A DNA stretch of 64,000 nt from an uncultured Oscillospiraceae bacterium (GTDB taxonomy: Bacteria; Bacillota; Clostridia; Oscillospirales; Oscillospiraceae), in assembly GCA_947629915.1 (NCBI GenBank), contig CANRFN010000003.1, positions 1-64,000 of the forward strand, in the 5' to 3' direction. Positions 33,844-42,010 of this stretch are shown piece by piece. A program made the translations under genes and the position numbers. How positions within the stretch are numbered: the first letter of the stretch is position 1; every line of letters begins with the position of its first letter. The notes under the pieces were generated by a model. That model ran no database searches. It worked only from the letters and a program-made list of their open reading frames with translations, and had not been told where the DNA came from.

Positions 33844-34671
33844 ATGATCGGAGCCATCATCGGAGACATCGCCGGATCCAGGTTTGAGTGGAACAACCAC
33901 AAATCCACGGACTTTGCACTCTTCGCCTATCCGGACCGGCCCACGGACGACAGCGTCATGACCCTGGCCGTGGCCCAGGCCATCCTGGAGACGGACAAGG
34001 ACTACAACCTGCTGCCCGCGGCCTTTGCCCACTCCATGCAGCTGCTGGGGCGCCGCTATCCCCGGGCGGGATATGGCGGACGCTTCTTCCAGTGGATCTA
34101 CCTGGAGAAGCCACGGCCGTACAACAGCTATGGAAACGGCTCCGCCATGCGGGTGAGCCCCTGCGGGTTTGCCGCCGAGAGCCTGGAGGACGCCATCGCC
34201 CTGGCCCAGCTGTCTGCCGCCGTGACCCACAACCACCCGGAGGGGATCCGGGGCGCCGAGGCGGTGGCGGCCTCCATCTGGCTGCTGCGGCAGGGCTGCT
34301 CCAAGGGGGAGCTGCGGCAGTTTGTCCGGGCGCACTACTACAAGTTGGACTTCACCCTGGACGAGATCCGGCCGGTCTACACCTTTGATGTGAGCTGCCA
34401 GGGATCGGTGCCCCAGGCCATCCAGGCCTTTCTGGAGTCTGAGGACTTTGAGGACGCGGTGCGAAAGGCCATCTCCATCGGCGGGGACAGCGACACCATC
34501 GCCGCCATCGCCGGCTCTCTGGCCGAGGCCTGTTACGGCGTGCCGGGGGAGCTCCGGGAGCAGGCGGAGGCCTATTTGGACGACTACCAGCGCAACATCT
34601 ATCTCGCCTTTGAGGAGAGATACGGCAGCTGCGTACCGGTGGGCACCGGAATCGGAGCGGAAGCACAGTAG
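33844..34671 (+). CDS. ADP-ribosylglycohydrolase family protein
   Basis: A 275-residue all-helical DraG-type hydrolase. Metal-binding motifs are GDIAGSRFE (~7-15), PTDDSVMTL (~32-40) and the C-terminal GGDSDTIAAIAGS (~214-226). It removes ADP-ribose from proteins or small molecules; the target is unknown. No ADP-ribosyltransferase lies in the window. The ribosome site is weak (AAGAAGCG). Confidence 0.88.
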   Translation: MIGAIIGDIAGSRFEWNNHKSTDFALFAYPDRPTDDSVMTLAVAQAILETDKDYNLLPAAFAHSMQLLGRRYPRAGYGGRFFQWIYLEKPRPYNSYGNGSAMRVSPCGFAAESLEDAIALAQLSAAVTHNHPEGIRGAEAVAASIWLLRQGCSKGELRQFVRAHYYKLDFTLDEIRPVYTFDVSCQGSVPQAIQAFLESEDFEDAVRKAISIGGDSDTIAAIAGSLAEACYGVPGELREQAEAYLDDYQRNIYLAFEERYGSCVPVGTGIGAEAQ

Positions 34672-34704
34672 GGCAGAGAGGCAATTCTCTCACAGAGGCG
34701 CCAG

Positions 34705-34737
34705 CGGCACGGCGGGACCGGGCACGTCCGCCGTGCC
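34705..34737 (+). terminator. Terminator hairpin after the ADP-ribosylglycohydrolase gene
   Basis: An 11-bp perfect stem (34705-34715 with 34727-34737) and 11-nt loop, followed by TCTCTT. The U-tract is weak. Confidence 0.5.
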
Positions 34738-35022
34738 GTCTCTTGGCCTGGGACCGATATGGCGTGCCTTTCCCGGGGCGGGGAAGCACCCCGGGCAAAG
34801 AGAGTGGCCTGCTGGATGACAGATCCTTCCAGAAAGTGTGTTTCCAGGCGGTTCTGGCAGGCGGACTTCGCCGTCTTTCGGCGGCTTTTCCCGGAAACCG
34901 GGGAGAACAGCCGTTTTTCGGCGGGAATCCCTTTCAAATCCCGCTGAAGCCGTCCCAATTCGGAATTGGAAATCCTTGGATAATTCGGGCAAAAAAACTT
35001 TTCAAAAATCGCAAAAAGGGTG
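34738..35022. other. Non-coding stretch before the tRNA genes
   Basis: I see no gene. Reading frames crossing this region also run through the tRNA genes and lack family features. The composition turns AT-rich toward the tRNA promoter. Confidence 0.5.
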
Positions 35023-35051
35023 TTGACAGCCGGCCAAGCACCTGCTATAAT
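35023..35051 (+). promoter_or_regulatory. Consensus promoter of the tRNA operon
   Basis: A perfect TTGACA (35023-35028), 17-nt spacer and perfect TATAAT (35046-35051), as expected for stable RNA. It lies 42 nt before the first tRNA. Confidence 0.85.
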
Positions 35052-35093
35052 CCGGCATGTCGTTTGACGAACGGCGGTTCCAAAGAGCCCCAA

Positions 35094-35169
35094 GGGAGCA
35101 TAGCTCAGCTGGGAGAGCACTTGCCTTACAAGCAAGGGGTCACAGGTTCGAGTCCTGTTGTTCCCACCA
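35094..35169 (+). tRNA. tRNA-Val (UAC)
   Basis: A 76-nt cloverleaf. Acceptor GGGAGCA pairs with TGTTCCC, the anticodon loop is CTTACAA in a CTTGC/GCAAG stem, the T-loop is TTCGAGT, and CCA is encoded. Confidence 0.96.
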
Positions 35170-35174
35170 AATGT

Positions 35175-35251
<77 letters not shown>

Positions 35252-35262
35252 CAATCTCATAT

Positions 35263-35335
<73 letters not shown>

Positions 35336-35341
35336 CTCAAT

Positions 35342-35417
35342 GCGAGTGTAGCTCATCTGGTAGAGCGCCACCTTGCCAAGGTGGAGGTAGCGAGTTCGAG
35401 CCTCGTCACTCGCTCCA
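35342..35417 (+). tRNA. tRNA-Gly (GCC)
   Basis: Acceptor GCGAGTG/CACTCGC, anticodon loop TTGCCAA in a CCACC/GGTGG stem, discriminator T, CCA encoded. Confidence 0.96.
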
Positions 35418-35475
35418 AATTTTCTCTCAATCGGGGTTCTGTTTGGAGATACCAGTGCATATCGTACTGGTGTAC

Positions 35476-35546
35476 GGCGCCATAGCCAAGTGGTAAGGCA
35501 AGGGTCTGCAAAATCCTCACCCCCAGTTCGAGTCTGGGTGGCGCCT
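35476..35546 (+). tRNA. tRNA-Cys (GCA)
   Basis: A 71-nt gene. Acceptor GGCGCCA/TGGCGCC, anticodon loop CTGCAAA, discriminator U73 as expected for Cys. CCA is not encoded. Confidence 0.95.
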
Positions 35547-35592
35547 CTTTTGAAAGAGCAGGCCGAAAGCCTGTTCTTTCTTCTTCTTTTAT

Positions 35593-35665
35593 CCGGGTGT
35601 AGCGCAGCTGGTAGCGCGCTTGGTTCGGGACCAAGAGGCCGTGGGTTCAAATCCCGCCACTCGGA
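35593..35665 (+). tRNA. tRNA-Pro (CGG)
   Basis: Acceptor CCGGGTG/CACTCGG, D-arm GCGC/GCGC, anticodon loop TTCGGGA in a CTTGG/CCAAG stem, T-arm GTGGG/CCCGC, discriminator A. CCA is not encoded. The CGG anticodon reads CCG, a codon favoured in high-GC genomes. Confidence 0.94.
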
Positions 35666-35669
35666 CTTT

Positions 35670-35706
35670 CCCAGAGTGCTTGTCACTCTGGGATTTGTTT
35701 TTTCCC
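35670..35706 (+). terminator. Terminator of the tRNA operon
   Basis: A 9-bp stem CCCAGAGTG/CACTCTGGG with a 5-nt loop (35670-35692) and ATTTGTTTTTT. Confidence 0.88.
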
Positions 35707-35716
35707 GGAGAGCGAT

Positions 35717-35751
35717 CCGGCCCGCCTGAAAACCAAGCGGGCCGGTTTTTT
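35717..35751 (+). terminator. Second terminator behind the tRNA operon
   Basis: A 9-bp stem CCGGCCCGC/GCGGGCCGG (35717-35725 with 35737-35745) and six T. The stem is the same as the core of the terminator after the MATE gene. Confidence 0.8.
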
Positions 35752-35992
35752 GCTCTTTGTTGGGGGCGGGGGGGGAGCGCAGACGCCCTCGGGAATGTGC
35801 ACCCGCCTTCACTAGATCCGTCCCATGCCGTCAGTCAGAAAAAGCACGTCCTTTTCCTAGCGTTTTGGTGGTTTTTCCGCTTGTTCTCCCCGAAATGATG
35901 TGCTATATATTGCTCGCTCTCCCCAGGCGTCCCCGCCTGGGTCGGCGATATGTCAGACCATTCGTGTCGAGAAGATAGGAGTATGAGTACAC

Positions 35993-37408
35993 ATGGAAAG
36001 GCGCAGGTCTGCCCATGAGATCGATATGACCCACGGCCCGCTGGCCGGGAAGCTGCTGCTGTTCGCCATCCCGCTGATGCTGTCCAGCCTGTTGCAGCTG
36101 CTGTTCAACGCCGCCGATGTGGTGGTGGTGGGCCGGTACGCCGGCGATGCGGCCCTGGCCGCGGTAGGGTCCACCACCGCCCTCATCAACCTGATGGTGA
36201 ACATCTTCATCGGCCTGTCCGTGGGCGCCAACGTGGTGGTGGCCCTGGACCTGGGGGCCGGACGGGCCGAGGATGTCCGAAAGGATGTCCACACCTCCGT
36301 CACCCTGGCCCTCATCGGCGGCGTTCTGCTGACGGCCCTGGGCACCGTGCTGTCCCGGCAAATGCTGGTCTGGACCTCCACGCCGGCGGACGTCATCGAC
36401 CTGGCCACCCTGTACCTGCGCATCTACTTTCTGGGGATGCCCGCCAACATGCTGTACAACTTCGGCGCGGCCGTCCTCCGGGCCCAGGGGGACACCCAGC
36501 GCCCCCTGTACATTCTGTTCGCCGCCGGCGTGCTGAACGCTGGGCTGAACCTGTACTTCGTCATCGTCTGGCAGATGAGTGTGGCGGGGGTGGCCCTGGC
36601 CACCATCCTCTCGCAGTACCTCTCCGCCGCTCTGATTCTCGCCTGCCTGGTGCGGGACAAGGGGCTGCTGCGGCTGGACCTGAAGAAGTTGGGGCTGGAC
36701 GTGGCGGTGGTGGGCCGCATCGCCCGGGTGGGTCTCCCCGCCGGATTCCAGGGGATGGTATTCTCCATCTCCAACGTGGTCATCCAGTCCTCCATCAACG
36801 CCTTCGACAACACCGCCATCGTGGCCGGCTCCGCTGCCTCCTCCAACATCGAAGGCTTCGTCTATGCGTCCATGAATACCTTTTATCAGACCTGCCTCAC
36901 CTTCTCCAGCCAGAATTACGGCGCGGGGGAGACGAAGCGGGTGGACCGGACCCTGCTGCTGTGTCAGCTGTACGTCACGATCACCGGCCTTGTGCTGGGG
37001 CAGCTGTCTGTGGTATTCGGCCGCCAGCTGGCCTCCATCTACGCCCCCGGTGAGGAGGCGGTCATCGATCAGGCCGTGGCCCGGCTGCGCATCGTCAGCG
37101 GGACGTACTGCCTCTGCGGGATGATGGACACCATGGTGGGCGTGCTGCGGGGCATTGGCTATTCGGTGATCCCTATGGTGGTGTCCATGGTGGGGGCCTG
37201 CGGTCTCCGGCTTGTGTGGGTGGCCACGGTGTTCCAGATGTTCCACACCCTCACCGTGCTGTACATCTCCTACCCGGTGACCTGGACCATCACGGCCCTG
37301 ACCCATCTCGTCTTCTTCCTGGCGGTGCGCAAGCGGGCCTACGCCAAGGTCTCCCGGCCCGCCGCCCAGACAACAGCCGTGCATTTGAAAAAAGCCCACG
37401 CCGCCTGA
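35993..37408 (+). CDS. MATE family multidrug/cation exporter
   Basis: A 471-residue protein with twelve membrane helices. The N-terminal ...GPLAGKLLLFAIPLMLSSLL and FNAADVVVVGRYAG blocks are typical of NorM/DinF-type MATE proteins. It uses a Na+ or H+ gradient to export drugs or metabolites; the substrate is unknown. The ATG at 35993 has AGGAG 11 bases upstream. It is a single gene flanked by near-identical terminator stems. Confidence 0.92.
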   Translation: MERRRSAHEIDMTHGPLAGKLLLFAIPLMLSSLLQLLFNAADVVVVGRYAGDAALAAVGSTTALINLMVNIFIGLSVGANVVVALDLGAGRAEDVRKDVHTSVTLALIGGVLLTALGTVLSRQMLVWTSTPADVIDLATLYLRIYFLGMPANMLYNFGAAVLRAQGDTQRPLYILFAAGVLNAGLNLYFVIVWQMSVAGVALATILSQYLSAALILACLVRDKGLLRLDLKKLGLDVAVVGRIARVGLPAGFQGMVFSISNVVIQSSINAFDNTAIVAGSAASSNIEGFVYASMNTFYQTCLTFSSQNYGAGETKRVDRTLLLCQLYVTITGLVLGQLSVVFGRQLASIYAPGEEAVIDQAVARLRIVSGTYCLCGMMDTMVGVLRGIGYSVIPMVVSMVGACGLRLVWVATVFQMFHTLTVLYISYPVTWTITALTHLVFFLAVRKRAYAKVSRPAAQTTAVHLKKAHAA

Positions 37409-37440
37409 GAAGGGGATCCTTCATCCAACATCCAGAAAAG

Positions 37441-37478
37441 ATCCGGCCCGCTTGTGCTGCCAAGCGGGCCGGATTTGT
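37441..37478. terminator. Bidirectional terminator between MATE and hslO
   Basis: A 14-bp perfect stem (37441-37454 with 37461-37474), 6-nt loop, TTGTTTT on the plus side and AAAAG before it for the minus strand. Confidence 0.85.
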
Positions 37479-37510
37479 TTTAGACAGACAGGGGAGGGCA
37501 TCCAAAGGCT

Positions 37511-38422
37511 TCAGGCGCCTTCGCTCTCCTCTTCCGCGTCCTTTTTCATGGACTCCTCTTTCAGCTGCCGGAGGTCCTCTGCGGTAAAGTGGTACACCTT
37601 GTCGCAGAAGTTGCAGGTGAGCTCTGCGCCGCCCTGCTCCTGGATCATCTTCTCCAGCTCCGCAGGGCCCATGCTGATGAGCGCCCGCTCCACCCGCTCC
37701 CGGGAGCAGTAGCAGCGGTACTCAATGGGGGAGGTCTCCAGCACCTCCAGTTCAAAGTCTGAGAGCGCCTCCTGGAGCAGTTCCAGGGGGCCCATGCCGC
37801 TGTCCAGCCGGCTGCTCACCGCCCCAAGGCGGGCCACGCCGTTTTCCACGGAGGTGATCACGCTGTCATCCGCGCCAGGGAGCAGCTGGATGAGATAGCC
37901 GCCGGCGGTCTTTACAGATTGATCCCGGTCGATGAGAACGCCCAGGGCACAGGCGGTGGGCACCTGCTCGCTCTCCACGTAGTACGCGGCGATGTCCTCG
38001 GCGATCTCGCCGCTCACCAGCCGCACGGAGCCCACATAGGGCTCTTTCATGTTCAGGTCCCGGATCACGGTGAGCTCGCCGTCCTTGCCCACGGCGCCGC
38101 CCACGTCCAGTTTGCCCACGGTCTTCCGGGGCAGGTCCACGCCGGGATTGGTCACACAGCCCCGGACATTGCCCATGCTGTCTGAGACCGCGATCACAGA
38201 GCCCAGGGGGCCGCCGCCGTTCAGCCGCAGCGTGACAGAGGCCTGTTCCTCTTTCATCACGTTGCCCATCATGGACGCCGCCATGAGCAGCCGGCCCAGG
38301 GCGGCGGTGGCGGTGGGGGAGGTGTGGAAGATCTCCCGGGCGTGCTCCACCACCCCGCCGGCGGAGATGGCCATGGCCTTCACCGAGGCGTCTTTTGCCA
38401 GAATACGTACTATCTGATCCAT
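37511..38422 (-). CDS. hslO: Redox-regulated chaperone Hsp33
   Basis: A 303-residue holdase activated by oxidation. The C-terminal zinc center is present as CYC (~235) and CNFC (~267). The N-terminal core includes the HTSPTATAALGRLLMAASMM helix. The acidic tail (KKDAEEESEGA) is normal. The ATG at 38422 follows AAAGGA. It lies two bases behind the methyltransferase gene. Confidence 0.95.
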   Translation of the reverse strand: MDQIVRILAKDASVKAMAISAGGVVEHAREIFHTSPTATAALGRLLMAASMMGNVMKEEQASVTLRLNGGGPLGSVIAVSDSMGNVRGCVTNPGVDLPRKTVGKLDVGGAVGKDGELTVIRDLNMKEPYVGSVRLVSGEIAEDIAAYYVESEQVPTACALGVLIDRDQSVKTAGGYLIQLLPGADDSVITSVENGVARLGAVSSRLDSGMGPLELLQEALSDFELEVLETSPIEYRCYCSRERVERALISMGPAELEKMIQEQGGAELTCNFCDKVYHFTAEDLRQLKEESMKKDAEEESEGA

Positions 38423-38424
38423 TG

Positions 38425-39192
38425 TCAGGAGTCCTTTCGCGCTGAAATAAAGATCCGCATGTCCTTGTCCTGGGGCCTGCCCATGCGGAGGCAGCCGTAA
38501 AGGGAAACCCCTTGAAAGCCAGCCTGCTCCAACCACGGGATGAGCTCCTCCGGCAGCCAGAGGTGCTCCTCATGCCACTCCTCCATCCGCCGCCAGAGGT
38601 CTCCCTGTTCCCGGACGAAGAGGTCCAGCTGATAGGTGCACACGGTCTGCCGCCGGCGCAGCTCGCTCTGCCAGATGCAATAGAGGTTCTCGTCCTCGTC
38701 CGTGTTGATCTGCCCGTCTGCGCTGGTGAAGGCCAGCGGCGTCTTGACGTCAAAGAGGAAGAGGCCGCCGGGCGCCAATGCATTGTAAACACTGCGGAAG
38801 GTGCTCTGCACCCCCACGGGGGTCATCAGGTAGTTCAAGCTGTCCAGGCAGCACACCACTGCGTCAACAGGCTCCGGCAGGCGGATCTTCCGCATGTCCC
38901 CGGAGATAAAAAATGCCGTGTCCGGGTCGACATCATTGAACTTCTGTTGGGCCACAGTGAGCATGTCCACAGAGAGATCAGAGCCGATCACCCGATAGCC
39001 CCTCTGGACCAGCTCATAGGCCAGGCTTCCCGTGCCGCAGCCAAGATCCAGCACGGTGTGTACAGGTTGCCTGGCCTTGGCGAAGTGCCGCTGGATGTAG
39101 TCCGCCCACTTGCCGTAGTCCACGTCCTGGGTGAGCCGGTCATAGTAGGAGGCCAGTACGGTATAGGCCTCACCGCTTGTCTCATGTTCCAT
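38425..39192 (-). CDS. Class I SAM-dependent methyltransferase
   Basis: A 255-residue protein. The SAM-binding loop is TVLDLGCGTGSLAYEL (~44-59), with the next acidic strand end IGSDLS (~69) and motif AVVCCLDSLNYL (~107). The N-terminal YDRLTQDVDYGKWADYI is common in Firmicute members of this group (YqeM/YjhP-like). The substrate is unknown. Eight bases follow the YerC-like gene, so it belongs to the yerC-methyltransferase-hslO operon. Confidence 0.88.
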   Translation of the reverse strand: MEHETSGEAYTVLASYYDRLTQDVDYGKWADYIQRHFAKARQPVHTVLDLGCGTGSLAYELVQRGYRVIGSDLSVDMLTVAQQKFNDVDPDTAFFISGDMRKIRLPEPVDAVVCCLDSLNYLMTPVGVQSTFRSVYNALAPGGLFLFDVKTPLAFTSADGQINTDEDENLYCIWQSELRRRQTVCTYQLDLFVREQGDLWRRMEEWHEEHLWLPEELIPWLEQAGFQGVSLYGCLRMGRPQDKDMRIFISARKDS

Positions 39193-39200
39193 AGGGCAGG

Positions 39201-39482
39201 CTACTCCTTCAGCTTTACCAGTACGGAGGAATATCCGCCGGCGCCGTACTGCAGTGCACGGTTGACCCGGCTGATGGTGGCACTGGAGGCCCCAGTGCGC
39301 TGGAGAATATCGTTATAGATCAGCCCCTCGTCCAGCAACTGCGCCACTTCCAGGCGCTGCGCCATGGCGCGAAGTTCTGCTACGGTACATAGGTCTTGGA
39401 AAAAGTTTTGGCACTCCTCTACGGTCTCCAGAGAGACGATTGCCTTGTAGAGAAGTGCCTGACTGCGCTCGTCATTGATCAT
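39201..39482 (-). CDS. YerC/YecD family TrpR-like DNA-binding protein
   Basis: A 93-residue protein of the TrpR superfamily with helix-turn-helix ...LLDEGLIYNDILQRTGASSATISRVNRAL (~42-72). YerC-type proteins share the fold of the Trp repressor but have no known tryptophan role. I chose ATG 39482, seven bases after AAGGAGGG. First gene of its operon. Confidence 0.9.
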   Translation of the reverse strand: MINDERSQALLYKAIVSLETVEECQNFFQDLCTVAELRAMAQRLEVAQLLDEGLIYNDILQRTGASSATISRVNRALQYGAGGYSSVLVKLKE

Positions 39483-39507
39483 GCTATCGCCCTCCTTTGG
39501 CGGTTTC

Positions 39508-39536
39508 ATTCTAGCACTACAGCGAGCTAAAGTAAA
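39508..39536 (-). promoter_or_regulatory. Promoter of the yerC-hslO operon
   Basis: TTTACT (39536-39531), a 17-nt spacer and TAGAAT (39513-39508) on the minus strand. Confidence 0.65.
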
Positions 39537-39693
39537 GGGATATTTTCGTCTCTCCGCCTATGGTTGCGTATGATCTGCATTTGCAGCACTTTCTGCCTGC
39601 TGTGCTGCGGCAGGGGAACGGCTGGAATGTTCTGGATTTTTCGGAACAGGGGCAGAAAATCGCCGTTTTCCCGAGGAAATTTGCAAGAAAGGC

Positions 39694-39722
39694 TTGCGCA
39701 GGCGGCCATTCCCGCATATAAT
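39694..39722 (+). promoter_or_regulatory. Promoter of purA
   Basis: TTGCGC (39694-39699), a 17-nt spacer and a perfect TATAAT (39717-39722), giving a leader of ~88 nt. The 334-nt divergent intergenic region (39483-39816) holds only this and the opposing promoter as far as I can see. Confidence 0.7.
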
Positions 39723-39816
39723 GTGGGCTGCTGCAGGGGACAGCGGTCCCTTGCGCTGGATGATCGGAAAAGGCAGACCGGAAGCCGGCTGCGAATCCCG
39801 GACATCGGAGGAATGT

Positions 39817-41097
39817 ATGGTCAAAGCAATTGTAGGTGCCAACTGGGGCGATGAAGGGAAGGGGAAGATCACCGATCTCTTGGCGGCGTCCTCAGACGTG
39901 GTGGTCCGCTTTCAGGGCGGTGCCAATGCCGGACATACCATCATCAACGATTATGGACGGTTTGCACTGCACATCCTGCCCTCCGGCATTTTCTACCCCC
40001 ACATCACCAACGTGATCGGCAACGGCGTGGCGCTGGATATCGCCAAGCTGGCCAAGGAGCTGGCGGATATCATGGGACAGGGGGTGCCGCAGCCCAATCT
40101 CATCGTCTCGGAGCGTGCCCAGCTGCTCATGCCCTATCATGTGCTGCAGGACGGCTATGAGGAGGAGCGGCTGGGAGGAAAGGCATTCGGCTCCACCAAG
40201 AGCGGCATTGCCCCCTTCTACTCGGACAAGTATGCCAAGACCGGCATCCAGGTCTGCGACCTCTTCGATGAGAACAGGCTCCGGGAGCGGCTGCACCGCG
40301 CCCTGGAGGTAAAAAACGTCCTGTTCGAACACCTCTATCACAAGCCCCCCATGGACGAGGAGGCGCTCTATCAGCAGCTTCTCACCCTGCGGGAGCAGAT
40401 CGCCCCCTTCGTTGGGGACGCCGTGGGCTTCCTGCACAGCGCCGTGACGGCGGGGAAGACCATCCTGCTGGAGGGACAGCTGGGCTCCATGAAGGACCCG
40501 GATCTGGGCATCTTCCCCATGACCACCTCCTCCCACACCCTGGCCGGCTACGGATGTGTGGGCGCCCCTGTGCCGCCCACCGCCATTGAGGATGTGATCT
40601 GCGTCACCAAGGCGTACTCCTCCAGCGTGGGATCCCACACCGAGCCATTTGTCAGCGAAGTCACCGGCGAGGCCGGGGATGAGCTCCGCCGGAGAGGGGG
40701 AGACCGGGGCGAGTTCGGCGCCACCACAGGCCGTCCCCGCCGGGTGGGCTGGTTCGATGCTGTGGCCACCCGCTACGGCTGCATGGTCCAGGGTGCCACC
40801 CAGGCCGCCCTCACATGCCTGGACGTGCTGGGCTACCTGGACGAGATCAAGGTGTGCACCGGCTATGAGATCGATGGGGTGGAGACAGATGTATTCCCCA
40901 CCACGCCCCGGCTCATGCGGGCAAAGCCGGTCTTCACCACGCTGCCCGGATGGAAGTGCGACATCCGCGGCATCACGGAGTACAGCGCCCTCCCGGAGAA
41001 TGCACGGCACTACGTGGAGTTTTTGGAGGAGAAGATCGGTGTGCCCATCCACATCGTCTCCACCGGCCCCAGCCGCCACGAGAACTGTGTCCGCTGA
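39817..41097 (+). CDS. purA: Adenylosuccinate synthetase PurA
   Basis: A 426-residue enzyme making adenylosuccinate from IMP, Asp and GTP. Landmarks: VGANWGDEGKGKITD (~6-20), QGGANAGHT (~34-42), GSTKSGIAPFYSDK (~128) and the GTP-site TTGRPRRVGWFD (~305). The ATG at 39817 follows GGAGGA. Single-gene unit, away from the de novo operon at 57-64 kb. Confidence 0.96.
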   Translation: MVKAIVGANWGDEGKGKITDLLAASSDVVVRFQGGANAGHTIINDYGRFALHILPSGIFYPHITNVIGNGVALDIAKLAKELADIMGQGVPQPNLIVSERAQLLMPYHVLQDGYEEERLGGKAFGSTKSGIAPFYSDKYAKTGIQVCDLFDENRLRERLHRALEVKNVLFEHLYHKPPMDEEALYQQLLTLREQIAPFVGDAVGFLHSAVTAGKTILLEGQLGSMKDPDLGIFPMTTSSHTLAGYGCVGAPVPPTAIEDVICVTKAYSSSVGSHTEPFVSEVTGEAGDELRRRGGDRGEFGATTGRPRRVGWFDAVATRYGCMVQGATQAALTCLDVLGYLDEIKVCTGYEIDGVETDVFPTTPRLMRAKPVFTTLPGWKCDIRGITEYSALPENARHYVEFLEEKIGVPIHIVSTGPSRHENCVR

Positions 41098-41126
41098 GCC
41101 GCCCGGCACACAACGAAAAACGGACG

Positions 41127-41164
41127 AAACGGCAGCGATTTCTCTGGAGAGGTCGCTGCCGTTT
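41127..41164 (+). terminator. Terminator of purA
   Basis: A 12-bp perfect stem (41127-41138 with 41153-41164), 14-nt loop and a short GTTTGGCT end. Confidence 0.6.
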
Positions 41165-41330
41165 GGCTATGCGGGGAGGTCCCTGTCCTCGGGCCCTGCG
41201 GTACCGGACAGGGGCAGCCAGTTTGCGGATGCCCGGCAACAGACAATGCGCTGGAGACATTCCCAAAGTGGGACATTTGTCCGGGGCAATACCTTCCCAA
41301 AAAGCTAACGTAAAGAAATTATAAAACGTC

Positions 41331-41359
41331 TTGCAGAGTCTCCCGAAATCTGCTATACT
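41331..41359 (+). promoter_or_regulatory. Promoter of the orphan double-HTH gene
   Basis: TTGCAG (41331-41336), a 17-nt spacer and TATACT (41354-41359). Confidence 0.7.
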
Positions 41360-41391
41360 CCCCAGTAACAGGACTGACAGGAGGTTTTTGA

Positions 41392-41880
41392 ATGGCACAA
41401 CGTCGGAAAGTGGTATTGGATCCAGAAGATAAAGTGCGGGCGGAGAGAATGGCAGTGGCCACCGATCTGCCCGAGCCCGTGACACAGCGCTGCAAGGCGC
41501 TGCTGATGAAAGCAGAGGGCAAGAAAGAGGCGGACATCGCGGCGGCGTTGGATCTCCCCCAGCACACCATCGCCTCGTGGTCCGTCTCCTATATCTATCG
41601 CTCCCCCCAGGACGATTTTCTCACCGCGCTGGGCCTCCCGGCAGACATCGAGTGGAAGGACAAACTCACCGAGGACGCCACCGTCTGGCTGGCCAACATC
41701 GTGGGCGGGACGCCGAAGGACTTCGGCCTGCCGGAGGAGAACTGGTCCTGCCAGGCGCTGGCAGACTACATCTCCAGCCATGCCGTAGAGGCGGGCTATC
41801 CCTACCTGCAATACGTCACCACGCTGGGGATCCGGTACTACCTGGACCGGCACAACATCAAGCTGCCGGAGCATCCCTGA
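41392..41880 (+). CDS. Orphan double-HTH protein, IS630-transposase-like
   Basis: A 162-residue protein. Residues ~35-65 form one helix-turn-helix (LMKAEGKKEADIAAALDLPQ, then HTIASWSV). A second unit (~105-155) includes DFGLPEENWSCQALADYI and IRYYLDRHNIKL. This order matches the N-terminal DNA-binding half of IS630-family transposases, but the DDE catalytic half is absent and no remnant follows. With a good promoter, AGGAGGT site and clean stop it looks like a domesticated DNA-binding protein rather than debris. Function unknown. Confidence 0.65.
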   Translation: MAQRRKVVLDPEDKVRAERMAVATDLPEPVTQRCKALLMKAEGKKEADIAAALDLPQHTIASWSVSYIYRSPQDDFLTALGLPADIEWKDKLTEDATVWLANIVGGTPKDFGLPEENWSCQALADYISSHAVEAGYPYLQYVTTLGIRYYLDRHNIKLPEHP

Positions 41881-41931
41881 GCGCCCCGGCGCTGTAGTCC
41901 GCCCCACGGGCGCATCGCCCGTCTCGTTTTC

Positions 41932-41957
41932 ACCGATTTCCCGGTGTGTCATAGAAT
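41932..41957 (+). promoter_or_regulatory. Candidate SigK/SigE sporulation promoter
   Basis: AC (41932-41933), 16 nt, then CATAGAAT (41950-41957). This fits the mother-cell pattern AC-N16-CATA-NNN-T, and no SigA-type pair is seen nearby. The gene starts 53 nt downstream. Confidence 0.5.
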
Positions 41958-42010
41958 GGTTTGCGGGTGCAGAATCACCCACGATCCCAAGACCATCGGG
42001 AGGTACGAAA

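Noticed and set aside
41392-41880. Phage terminase small subunit
   Set aside because: The second HTH unit and linker follow the IS630 transposase order, and no phage genes are near.
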